From NCBI GenBank assembly GCA_963784195.1, contig CAWARA010000015.1, positions 434,001-498,000 of the forward strand: a stretch of 64,000 nt of DNA, read 5' to 3'. This DNA is from CAVQAH01 sp963784195. Its GTDB lineage: Bacteria; Acidobacteriota; Vicinamibacteria; Vicinamibacterales; 2-12-FULL-66-21. Positions 18,705-26,109 of this stretch are shown piece by piece (the stretch's first letter is position 1; each line of letters begins with the position of its first letter). The position numbers and the translations under genes were made by a program. The notes below the pieces were generated by a model. The model worked only from the letters and a program-made list of their open reading frames with translations, made no database searches and was not told the origin of the DNA.

Positions 18705-20304
18705 TGAGCGCGTTCCAGTCGAGACCGAAACGCGCCAGGTATTTTCTGAGGCGGTCGGCGTCGTTGGCGGCGGCCTTGCGCGTGCGCGAGACCGCGAAGA
18801 GGCGCCGGCCCGCTTCCGACAGGCTGCCGCGACGCCTGACACAGCCGCACGACCTCGCGAAGCTGTACGCGATCGAAAAGATCGATCTCCGCGAGTGCCT
18901 GTGATGTCAGGAGCCGCTCGAGCCCATCATTGCTCACGGGCCCTCAGGTTCATCCGCGGCCTGCCACCCCGCCCGAAGGCGCTCCATTTCTTCCTCGACG
19001 CCATCGAGTGTGATTCGGCCGCCTGGAGCAAGCGCGGACATCCGCGTGACGGCCGCGTTGAAGTCACGAAAGTTCCCGCTCCACACCGCTTCGTCCGACG
19101 TGGCGAACTGCAGGAAGCGCGCTCGCGCCTCTTTGCTCATCGACACTCTCGATCCGGCTGCCATGGAGGCGGTGGCCAGCTCGTGATCGAGGTTCGGTTC
19201 GATGTCCTCATGACGATTGCGCAGGCCCGGCAGCGTGAACGTCCACAGGTTGATGCGCGCCAGGAGATCGTCGCGAAAGCGGCCGCGGCGCACCGCGGCG
19301 TGGAGATCGGTATTGGTGCCGGCGATCAATTGAAAGTGGCTGGTGACCTCGCGATCCGCGCCGAGCGGAAGAAACTGCTTCTCCTCGATCGCGCGGAGCA
19401 GCGCCGCCTGTTCGTCCGCGCCCAGTTCGCCGACCTCGTCGAGAAAGAGCACGCCGCCGTCGGCCGCACGCAGCAGGCCAGGGCGATCCCGGAGCGCGCC
19501 GGTAAACGATCCGCGCACGTGACCGAAGAGCGTGGACATCGCGGCGTCGCCGCGAATCGTCGCGCAGTTCACTTCCACGAACGGTCCAGTCAGCCTCTGC
19601 CGTGTCTTCTTCAGCTCGTAGATCCGCCGGGCGAGCTTCGACTTGCCGGCGCCTGTCGGGCCGAGCAGCAGGAGTGGGGCTTTGGTCGCCGTCGCGACCT
19701 GCTCAATCCGGGCAATCAGCTGGTTGAAGACGCCGTTGCGCGTATCGATGCCCGCCTTCAGGTATGACAGATCCTCGCGCTGTTCCTGGGCGAACCGCGC
19801 GGCGAGGCGGTCGTACTTCGACAGATCGAGATCGATGATCGTGTAGGACCCCGGCTTCGTCGTCTGGTTCCGCTTCGGCGGAGCCGTCTGCAGCAGGCGT
19901 CCTGGGAGGTAGCGGCTCTCGGTCAGCAGGAAGAGGCAGATCTGGCCGACGTGCGTGCCGGTCGTCACATGAACGAGGTAGTCCTCGCGCTCCGGATCGA
20001 ACGGATACTTGTCAGCGAACTCGTGCAGCGCGCCGTACACCATCTCGAAATCCCACGGGTCGCCGAAGTCGACAACGTGCGGCTTGACCGTGGTTTCAGG
20101 CGAGACGGACTTGATGTCGGCGCTCAGGACCTCGGCGAGCGCGGTCTCCTGGCGGCCGTGCAGCAACTCGAGGCGGCTGACGAGCAGATCTTCGTGGCGG
20201 CAGAGGTCGACCGTCGGGCGCCAGAGGTTCCAGCGATCGGCGCCGCGGCCGCGGTCGAGGGTCGATCCGATGAGACCGATGACCACGACTGGCCGTATCT
20301 TCAC
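18649..20304 (-). CDS. rtcR: RtcR, sigma-54 activator of RNA repair genes (frameshifted C-terminus)
   Basis: A bacterial enhancer-binding protein that activates rtcBA transcription with sigma-54 RNA polymerase. Residues 1 to about 180 form the RtcR/CARF-like sensory domain (KIRPVVVIGLIGSTLDRG; TTGTHVGQICLFLLTESR). The AAA+ domain has Walker A GPTGAGKS, the sigma-54 contact loop GSFTGA (usually GAFTGA, so Ala to Ser), and Walker B GVLFLDEVGEL. The C-terminal DNA-binding domain (LAEIDLFDRVQL, SLSEAGRRLFAVSR, NDADRLRKYLARFGLDW) closely resembles RtcR of enterobacteria but is reached only after frame changes near 18940 and 18850; read without correction the protein stops at 18934 and would lack DNA binding. 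The start GTG at 20304 has a -10 box seven bases upstream and no ribosome site. Confidence 0.9.
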
Positions 20305-20311
20305 ATCGCGT

Positions 20312-20340
20312 ATTTTAGACTGACATATACGCCATGTCGA
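20312..20340 (-). promoter_or_regulatory. Sigma-70-type promoter of rtcR (leaderless)
   Basis: On the minus strand TCGACA, 17 bases, then TAAAAT is a near-consensus housekeeping promoter. The -10 box ends seven bases before the GTG of rtcR, so the transcript would start at the start codon. Confidence 0.6.
20322..20338. promoter_or_regulatory. GACAT-N7-ATGTC palindrome, candidate RtcR site
   Basis: A perfect five-base dyad with a seven-base spacer lies 41 bases upstream of the sigma-54 promoter of rtcA and overlaps the spacer and -35 box of the rtcR promoter. The position would suit an enhancer-type activator site that also represses rtcR. Assignment to RtcR is inference. Confidence 0.4.
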
Positions 20341-20379
20341 CTGCATGCCGGATTTGCTGGGATTTTTGCTCTTCCTGGT

Positions 20380-20395
20380 TGGTACTATCTGTGCT
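20380..20395 (+). promoter_or_regulatory. Sigma-54 promoter of rtcAB
   Basis: TGGTACTATCTGTGCT matches the sigma-54 consensus with GG at -24 and GC at -12 at the correct ten-base spacing. The predicted transcript start is near 20406, about 86 bases before rtcA. A sigma-54 promoter here fits the presence of the divergent activator gene rtcR. Confidence 0.75.
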
Positions 20396-20428
20396 CATCT
20401 GAAGGGTGCGAGCTCGCAGCGGTTGCAA

Positions 20429-20456
20429 CCCGGCACGGGCGTTGGCCCGTGCCGGG
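20429..20456 (+). promoter_or_regulatory. Perfect 12-bp GC hairpin in the rtcA leader
   Basis: CCCGGCACGGGC, a GTTG loop, then GCCCGTGCCGGG: an uninterrupted 12-bp stem within the predicted rtcAB leader, about 25 bases upstream of the GGAGG of rtcA. No U-run follows, so it is not a standard terminator. It could stabilise the 5' end or be an RNA-level control element; it could also be a repeat. Confidence 0.5.
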
Positions 20457-20491
20457 CCGGGCGATCGCCGTTGAGTCTCTCGGAGGATTGA

Positions 20492-21605
20492 ATGATCAGG
20501 ATTGACGGTTCTGAGGGCGAAGGGGGCGGACAGGTGCTGCGAACGGCGCTGGCGCTCTCGGTGGCTACCTCACGGCCGTTCCAGATCGAGAAGATTCGTG
20601 CTGGCCGGCCGCGGCCGGGTCTCATGCGTCAGCACCTGACCGCAGTGCAGGCAGCGACCGCCATCGGATGCGCTCGCGTCGAGGGCGATGCGATTGGCTC
20701 GCAGAGTCTGACGTTCGAGCCGCAGACGGCTCGCGCTGGAAGTTACACGTTTTCTGTCGGTACCGCCGGAAGCGCGACGCTCGTGCTGCAGACGGTGCTG
20801 ACGCCGCTCCTGCTCGCCGAGGGGCCGTCCACGCTGACGCTCGAGGGCGGCACGCACAACCCGTGGGCACCGCCGTTCGAGTTTCTCGACCGTGTGTTCC
20901 TGCCGGCTGTTCGCCGGATGGGCCCGCGCGTGTCCGTTACGCTGGAGCGTCACGGCTTCTACCCGGCCGGTGGTGGCCGCTTCACTGTGTCGATCGAGCC
21001 GGTGAAGCGGCTCGTACCGGTGGAATCGCTCGAACGCGGCGAGATCGTCGAGCGCCGGGTTCGCGGGCTGGTGGCTCACCTGCCGCGGCACATTGCCGAT
21101 CGCGAGGTGAAGACCGCGCTGCATCTGCTCAACTGGAACAGCGAGGCCGGGAACAACGGAGATCATCGATGGGGCCGCAGGGCCCGGGAACATCGTGTTC
21201 GTCGAGATGCACGGCGAACACGCGTCCGAGATCTGCACCGGATTCGGTGAGAGCGGCGTTGCGGCCGAAGCGGTGGCGAACAGGGCGGCGCATGAAGCTC
21301 GACGTTATCTGGCGGCGGGCGTTCCGGTCGGCTGTCACCTCGCGGATCAGTTGCTGCCGTTGTATGCGCTTGCTGGTGCTGGCGCGCTTCGGACGATGGG
21401 ACTGTCGCGTCATGCGCGGACCAACGCCGATATCGTCAAGCGTTTCCTGAATGTGGAGATCGACGCGCACGACGAGGGCCGTGACGTGGTGCGTGTCGAG
21501 GTGCGAGGAGCCCCGCCAGAGCGCCGAAGGCGCGACGGCGGCGCGACTCTCAATGAGGAGCCCGCCATAGCGCCGAAGGCGCGACGGCGGCGCGACTCTC
21601 AATGA
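20492..21605 (+). CDS. rtcA: RNA 3'-terminal phosphate cyclase, one frameshift
   Basis: Converts RNA 3'-phosphate ends to 2',3'-cyclic phosphates with ATP through an enzyme-AMP intermediate. The start ATG at 20492 has GGAGG five bases upstream. The family start EGGGQVLRTALALS, the segment RPRPGLMRQHLTAVQAA, and the catalytic histidine in GCHLADQLLPLYALAG are present. One frame change near 21160 links the N-terminal 220 residues to the continuation EIIDGAAGPGNIVFVE. The last 33 or so residues are Arg-rich and come from a 50-bp tandem duplication, so the native end probably lay near 21505. It is followed closely by rtcB; both should be expressed from the sigma-54 promoter. Confidence 0.92.
21505..21603 (+). 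repeat. Tandem ~50-bp duplication at the 3' end of rtcA
   Basis: Copy one (21505-21554) and copy two (21555-21603) differ by one single-base indel and one substitution. Each contains the palindrome GCGCCGAAGGCGC. Because the period is not a multiple of three, the second copy is read in another frame and supplies the rtcA stop codon. Confidence 0.85.
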
Positions 21606-21625
21606 GGAAGCGAGTAGGTGAGGTC

Positions 21626-22843
21626 ATGTCTAACACTGTCATCTTCGGCGAGCACGAGCCGAACACGATCGCGCAACTGAAGGACGTGGCCAGCCGCGCC
21701 GAGCGCGCGGCGCTCATGGCCGACGGGCACCTCGGGTACGTCATGCCGATTGGCGGTGTGGCCGCGTATCGGGATCAGGTGTCTGTCGTGGGTGTCGGGT
21801 TCGACATTGCGTGTGGCAATGCCGCGATCCGCACCGATTTGTCGCTTCACGGCACGTCCGGCCTGATCGACGCGCTGCCGGAGCTCGCCGATGAGATTCA
21901 GCGGAGCGTGTCGTTCGGCGTGGGCCGCAAGAACCGATCGGATGATGCGCCCATCGATCACCCGCTGTTCGGCAGCGCGTCATGGGACGCGCTGCCGCCG
22001 CAGATCAAGGGCAACCTCCGCGACAAGGCGCGGGCGCAGCTGGGCACGGTCGGCAGCGGGAACCACTACGTCGACGTATTCGTCGACGAGTCCGACGCCA
22101 TCTGGGTCGGCGTCCACTTCGGCAGCCGTGGATTCGGTCACGCGGTCGCGTCAGGCTTCCTGGCGCTCTCCCAGAACCAGAAATGGGGTGCGCGGGTTCC
22201 CGAGCGCGAAACGCTGCTGTCCCTCGATCAGCCGATGGGCCAGGACTACTGGGCACTGATGTCCCTCGCGGGCGACTACGCATACGCCGGACGTGAGTGG
22301 GTGGCCCGCAAGGTCGTGTCGCTGCTCGGCGGGCGCGAGCTCGAGCTCGTGCACAACCACCACAATTTCGCCTGGCGCGAGGAGCACGACGGCCGGCAGG
22401 TCATCGTCGTGCGCAAGGGTGCCACGCCGGCGTTTCCCGGTCAGAAGGGATTCATCGGCGGATCGATGGGTGACGATGCCGTGATCGTCGAGGGCGCGGC
22501 GAATCCCGGGGAGCAGAACGCCGCGCTGCAGCGTGACGCGATGTTCTCGACCGTCCACGGCGCCGGGCGTGTCATGTCCCGCACGCAGGCGGCCGGAAAG
22601 CGCAAGTGGGGATCCGGCAAGGTGCTGAAACCCGGCGCGGTCTCGCCGGAAATGATGCACGCCTGGATTCGCGAGAAAAACGTGATCCTTCGAGGCGGCG
22701 GCCTCGACGAGAGCCCGCACGTCTACCGACGCCTGCCTGACGTCCTCGCGGCGCAGAAGGGCACGATCGACGTGCTGCACACGCTGCGTCCCCTCATCGT
22801 CGTGATGGCAGGTCCGAACGAGTTCGACCCTTACAAGGACTAG
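21626..22843 (+). CDS. rtcB: RNA-splicing ligase RtcB
   Basis: A GTP- and Mn(II)-dependent ligase that joins RNA 2',3'-cyclic-phosphate or 3'-phosphate ends to 5'-OH ends; cytoplasmic. All active-site elements are visible: the metal-binding Cys in GVGFDIACGNAA, GSGNHYVDVFVDE, HFGSRGFGH, HNHHNFAW and the guanylylated histidine in VHGAGRVMSR. The 405-residue length matches the bacterial 408-residue class. ATG 21626 has AGGTGAGG just upstream; an in-frame ATG at 21602 that overlaps the rtcA stop is a possible alternative. The frame is intact. The downstream region is a GGGTTCA repeat array. Confidence 0.96.
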   Translation: MSNTVIFGEHEPNTIAQLKDVASRAERAALMADGHLGYVMPIGGVAAYRDQVSVVGVGFDIACGNAAIRTDLSLHGTSGLIDALPELADEIQRSVSFGVGRKNRSDDAPIDHPLFGSASWDALPPQIKGNLRDKARAQLGTVGSGNHYVDVFVDESDAIWVGVHFGSRGFGHAVASGFLALSQNQKWGARVPERETLLSLDQPMGQDYWALMSLAGDYAYAGREWVARKVVSLLGGRELELVHNHHNFAWREEHDGRQVIVVRKGATPAFPGQKGFIGGSMGDDAVIVEGAANPGEQNAALQRDAMFSTVHGAGRVMSRTQAAGKRKWGSGKVLKPGAVSPEMMHAWIREKNVILRGGGLDESPHVYRRLPDVLAAQKGTIDVLHTLRPLIVVMAGPNEFDPYKD

Positions 22844-22949
22844 GTTCACGGGGGTTCACGACGGGGGTTCACGACGAGGGTTCAGACGGGGGTTCACGAC
22901 GAGGGTTCACACGGGGGTTCACACGAGGGTTCACGACGAGGGTTCAGAG
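22844..22949 (+). repeat. GGGTTCACGACGA-type array, left of the four-helix-bundle gene
   Basis: Nine GGTTCA words are spaced 11-14 bases apart, with spacers such as CGACGAG or CACGG. A shorter array of the reverse complement (TGAACCCTCGTGA) lies at 23508-23566, on the other side of the S23-type gene. The arrays could pair and loop out the gene between them. The array begins immediately after the rtcB stop. Confidence 0.85.
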
Positions 22950-23072
22950 GGCCGAGGATCGTCGTTTCTGACCGTAACCAGCGCCGGGTGCGTTGCACTT
23001 TCTGCCGGGGCGTTCTGGTTTCCTCGGAAAACCTGCCTTTCTACTTGGCATCGGGCGTGCTCGTCCCGGCGT

Positions 23073-23543
23073 ATGAAATCAGCACACTCTTACGAGGAAC
23101 TTGTAATCTGGCAGCTTGGCTCTGAGCTCCGCGACAGAATTTTCGAGTTGACCGAGCACGGACCTGCATCGCGGGACTTTGAGTTTCGAAAGCAGATTCG
23201 CTCGTCATCGAGCTCTGTGCCAAGCAACATCGCTGAGGGATTCGGCTACTACAAGCCGAAGCTCTTTGCGCGACAGCTGCGGATTGCGATCGCATCGCTC
23301 GATGAGACGAAGAGCCACCTGCAGGATGGAGCGGGGACCAAAGGCTACTTCGATCCGGACGAAGCCGGCAGGCTGATTCGCCTCGCTTGCAGGACGCTGC
23401 GAGCGTCGAAACGTCTCTTGCGCTACTTGGATTCGTGTAAGGGAAAGGCGCCCGTCGATTGGGCTCTGTTCGAACGAGCGCCAAAACGTGCGGCCGCGCA
23501 GCGCACCGAACCCCGTCATGAACCTCGTGATGAACCCTCGTGA
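23073..23543 (+). CDS. Four-helix-bundle protein (S23 / 23S rRNA IVS family)
   Basis: A 156-residue alpha-helical protein of the TIGR02436 type, first known from intervening sequences in 23S rRNA genes and related to the Avd accessory protein of diversity-generating retroelements. The biochemical role is unknown. The family hallmarks are SYEELVIWQLGSELRDRIF (helix 1), SSVPSNIAEGFG (the most conserved turn), FARQLRIAIASLDETKSHL (helix 3) and the Arg/Leu-rich fourth helix. The last residues (EPRHEPRDEPS) are encoded by the flanking repeat array, so the C-terminus is repeat-derived. The gene stands alone, not in an rRNA operon, between inverted arrays and next to a permease fragment. No RBS stands out before the ATG. 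Confidence 0.88.
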   Translation: MKSAHSYEELVIWQLGSELRDRIFELTEHGPASRDFEFRKQIRSSSSSVPSNIAEGFGYYKPKLFARQLRIAIASLDETKSHLQDGAGTKGYFDPDEAGRLIRLACRTLRASKRLLRYLDSCKGKAPVDWALFERAPKRAAAQRTEPRHEPRDEPS

Positions 23544-23566
23544 TGAACCCTCGTGATGAACCTTCG
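23508..23566 (-). repeat. TGAACCCTCG array, right of the four-helix-bundle gene
   Basis: Four TGAACC words at 13-base spacing with TCGTGA between, plus one degenerate copy at the left edge. On the minus strand this reads GGGTTCATCACGA, which matches the GGGTTCACGACGA array on the plus strand at 22844-22949. It overlaps the 3' coding end of the S23-type gene. Confidence 0.8.
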
Positions 23567-23730
23567 TCATTCACGGCTACGATCGCCTGATCGCGTCGGA
23601 GCTGTTCGGCGTGACGCAAGGCGATCCGCTGACTCACCTCGTTGCGGCGGCAAGCGTCGTGATCGCGTCCGCGACGGCCCTGAGCCTGCCTGCGCTGCGC
23701 GCGACGCGCGTGGACCCGTGGCGATTCTTC
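23560..23730 (+). pseudogene. C-terminal remnant of an ADOP/FtsX-type permease
   Basis: About 55 codons read LIASELFGVTQGDPLTH, then a hydrophobic helix, then LPALRATRVDPWRFFA, which is the standard last helix and C-terminal signature of acidobacterial permeases. No start codon, upstream coding sequence or regulator remains; the fragment begins exactly where the right-hand TGAACC array ends. I interpret it as the scar of a gene removed when the S23-type element or its arrays arrived. Confidence 0.6.
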
Positions 23731-23754
23731 GCCAGGAATAGCCGGCGCGCCGGC

Positions 23755-24543
23755 TCAGCGTGTGCCGGCGGCTTGTCCGATCGACGCAGCGTTCGCCGGA
23801 TTGATGCGCAGTGTGCGCACTTCTCCGGATTTCCCCATCGCACCAGCCGCGCGACCGTTGATCGTCAGCTCGACGCCGCCGGCGTTGCCGGTCAACACGC
23901 TGATCTCCCGGGCGGCCGTGAGTTGTTCGCGCGAACCTGGCTCCAGGACCCGGTAGATTGCGCGCTTGCCATCAGCGTTGGCCGTCACCCACGCCGGTGC
24001 GTTCGCCGTGAGCACGACGTTCAGCGCACTCGGCGCCACGGGAGGCGCGGCGACCGGTGGGGCTGGAGTCGGTGCCGGTGCAGCCGCGGCGGCGCTGGCC
24101 TCTCGAGCGGCAGAGACAGCCGCGCTGCTGCCGGTCGTGCCGACGACGTCCGCTGCCGCGATCTCGCCGCCGCCGTCACCGCCGCGCAGACCCCAGGCGA
24201 TCAACATCACGAGCACGGCGATGCCTGTGACAGGCACGACCCATGACGATCCCTGCGGTGACTCGTAGTCTTTTTGTGCAGGCGCCGCCGGCTCAGGAGC
24301 GACTGACGGGAATTGACCGAAGTAGTCATGAACCGCCCGTTCGGGATCGAGTCCGACCTCGCGCGCGTAAGCGCGCACGAAGCCGCGTCCGAACGGTTTG
24401 GGTGGAATGGATCGAAGATCGTTCTCTTCGATCGCGGTGAGGAATCGTGGCTGCACCCGTGTACGGTGCGCCATCGTTTCGAGCGTCAAGCCTTGCGCCT
24501 CGCGGGTGGAGCGAAGCTGCGCGCCAATATCACTACTACCCAT
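23755..24543 (-). CDS. RodZ-like helix-turn-helix membrane protein
   Basis: A 262-residue bitopic protein with the RodZ architecture. Residues 1-75 form a helix-turn-helix (LRSTREAQGLTLETMAHRTRV, FLTAIEENDLRSIPPKPFGRGFVRAYA), followed by a linker, one membrane helix (VVPVTGIAVLVMLIAWGL), an Ala/Pro-rich spacer and a C-terminal DUF4115 beta domain (ANAPAWVTANADGKRAIYRVL). RodZ links MreB to the envelope during rod-shape growth; the match here is by architecture, so the role is likely but not proven. The start ATG at 24543 is preceded by AGGGGGC. Nothing supportable lies in the following 196 bp (24544-24739). Confidence 0.8.
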   Translation of the reverse strand: MGSSDIGAQLRSTREAQGLTLETMAHRTRVQPRFLTAIEENDLRSIPPKPFGRGFVRAYAREVGLDPERAVHDYFGQFPSVAPEPAAPAQKDYESPQGSSWVVPVTGIAVLVMLIAWGLRGGDGGGEIAAADVVGTTGSSAAVSAAREASAAAAAPAPTPAPPVAAPPVAPSALNVVLTANAPAWVTANADGKRAIYRVLEPGSREQLTAAREISVLTGNAGGVELTINGRAAGAMGKSGEVRTLRINPANAASIGQAAGTR

Positions 24544-24739
24544 AATCAGCCCCCTGGGTCGCGCCGCTCTTCGAGCATAGCACCAGCGAGGGTCGCAAAA
24601 CCGTGCGATGAAAGTGGCCCTCTCAGATGCCTTTTGTCGCCCGGAGTCAGATGGCGATGTTTTCGGGGCCCGCCCGGCAGCCCTTTCGATTCAAGGGCTT
24701 ACCGAAACCCCATCAACAATCGCTGCTGACGCCTCAGCG

Positions 24740-25934
24740 CTAACGTGCGATCGGGGGCAAACCAGGCGCCACCTTGAACGCGTTCTCGTTGTACAGCTTC
24801 CGCAGGACCGCGTCAGGCAGGCTCATGCCGTACAGCTTCCAGAACGCGTGATAGTTGCGGTAGTAGTCGAAGTATTCGTCGCCGGTCTCGAACACGCGGA
24901 AGTAATACGGATATTCGGTCGGCTCGTATGCGTCCTTGCCGAACAGGATGCGGTCCTGGTACTTCGTGAAGAACTCGCGCGACGCGCGCGGCTGACGGCC
25001 GAACTCGGTACAGCACCGCGCCGACCTCGAAGTACAGGTTGGGCATCGAGTCGAGCATCTTCGCGGCGCGGCCAAGATCGTTGCCGTGCCACCCGAAGTG
25101 CGCCGCGATGAAGCGCGTCTTGGGATGACGTTTGAAGAGCCGATCGCGCTCGCCCGCGAGCGTCTCGAACGAGGGAAACTTGCTGCCCGGATATTGACGT
25201 CCCGGGAACAACGCGAGCTCGAGCCACCGCTCGTTGCTGAAATCAATCTGCTCGAAGAACTGCGCCGGATCCGCGGTGTGAATCAGCACTGGCACGTTCA
25301 GCCGTGCGCAGACCTCGAACAGCGGATCGAGCTCCGGATCGTCAATCGTGAGCCGTGAGCCATCGGCCTTCATGCTGCTCAGACCGAGGTTCTTGAAAAT
25401 CTTGAAACCAATCGCGCCAATCTTGATCGCCGTTTCGAGGTCCGCCGCCGCTTTCTCCTTCCACCCTGGCGAGCCCGCCCCGTTGAAGTCGACATTCGCG
25501 AAGACTCTGAACCGATCCTTGTGCGGACTGCTCCGAATGAACTCCACGTTCTGCTTCAGCCGGTCGCCGCTGCCGCCGCTCAGATTGACCATGACGCGCA
25601 GGTTCATGGCGTCCATCTCTTTGATCAGCTGTTCGATGTTCGCCGCGCTCACCGTCTGGTGGTTGTGGATGTCGACCAGCGGAAACTTTGCCTTCGGCAC
25701 GAGGTGGTCGGGCGCGACGACGGTCGATTTCGGCCGGTAGTCCACAATCGACGGGGGCGGCATCTCCGGCGGCTGACACGAGTCGCGCCGGACTTCCGTC
25801 ATGCCCTGCGGGCACGGCTGTCCGGGTTCCACGCGGACCCGTCTGTCGGGCTGTTGACCACGCTGGGCCACCACGGCGGCGCCTGCGATTGCGACGGCGA
25901 TGAAAACCGCTGACACGAGCTTCGAACGACGCAT
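24740..25934 (-). CDS. Secreted amidohydrolase (metal-dependent hydrolase), one frameshift
   Basis: A TIM-barrel hydrolase of the amidohydrolase-2 type with unknown substrate. ATG 25934 has GGAGG five bases upstream and starts a signal peptide (LVSAVFIAVAIAGAAVVAQ). Metal-binding and catalytic segments are VDIHNHQTV (HxH), VPVLIHTADP, TRFIAAHFGWHG and ILFGKDAYEP, the last reached only after a frame change near 25010. The corrected length is about 398 residues. The C-terminus is YNENAFKVAPGLPPIAR. It stands alone, transcribed away from the Kef antiporter gene cluster. Confidence 0.83.
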
Positions 25935-26017
25935 GAGTCCTCCGCGTTGCGCGCTGCAAAACGATATCAAACTTCTAGAGAGCCTATGGTGACAGATGGC
26001 CCCGAACATCCGCCGCC

Positions 26018-26105
26018 GCCGTAGTTCGTGGTTCGTGGTTCGTGTCTCGTCGATCTCTTAGGCAGGTTGACCGGCGAGACACGGACTACGAACCACGGAC
26101 CACGG
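26018..26105. repeat. Dispersed inverted repeat, GTTCGTGG family, copy 1
   Basis: Left arm with GTAGTTCGTGGTTCGTGG and TCGTGTCTCGTCG; right arm with CGGCGAGACACGGAC and TACGAACCACGGACCACGG. The arms are reverse complements around a 25-base centre. It lies just downstream of the Kef-type gene. The inner CGTGTCTCG word is shared with the copy at 51828-51922. Confidence 0.8.
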
Positions 26106-26109
26106 CCCG

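Noticed and set aside
22844..22949. Possible CRISPR array
   Set aside because: The repeated unit is only 7-14 bases and there are no unique spacers of constant length or cas genes; it is a simple degenerate array.
22844..23566. 23S rRNA intervening sequence in its usual place
   Set aside because: The S23-type gene is present but no 23S rRNA sequence flanks it; upstream is rtcB and downstream a permease remnant.
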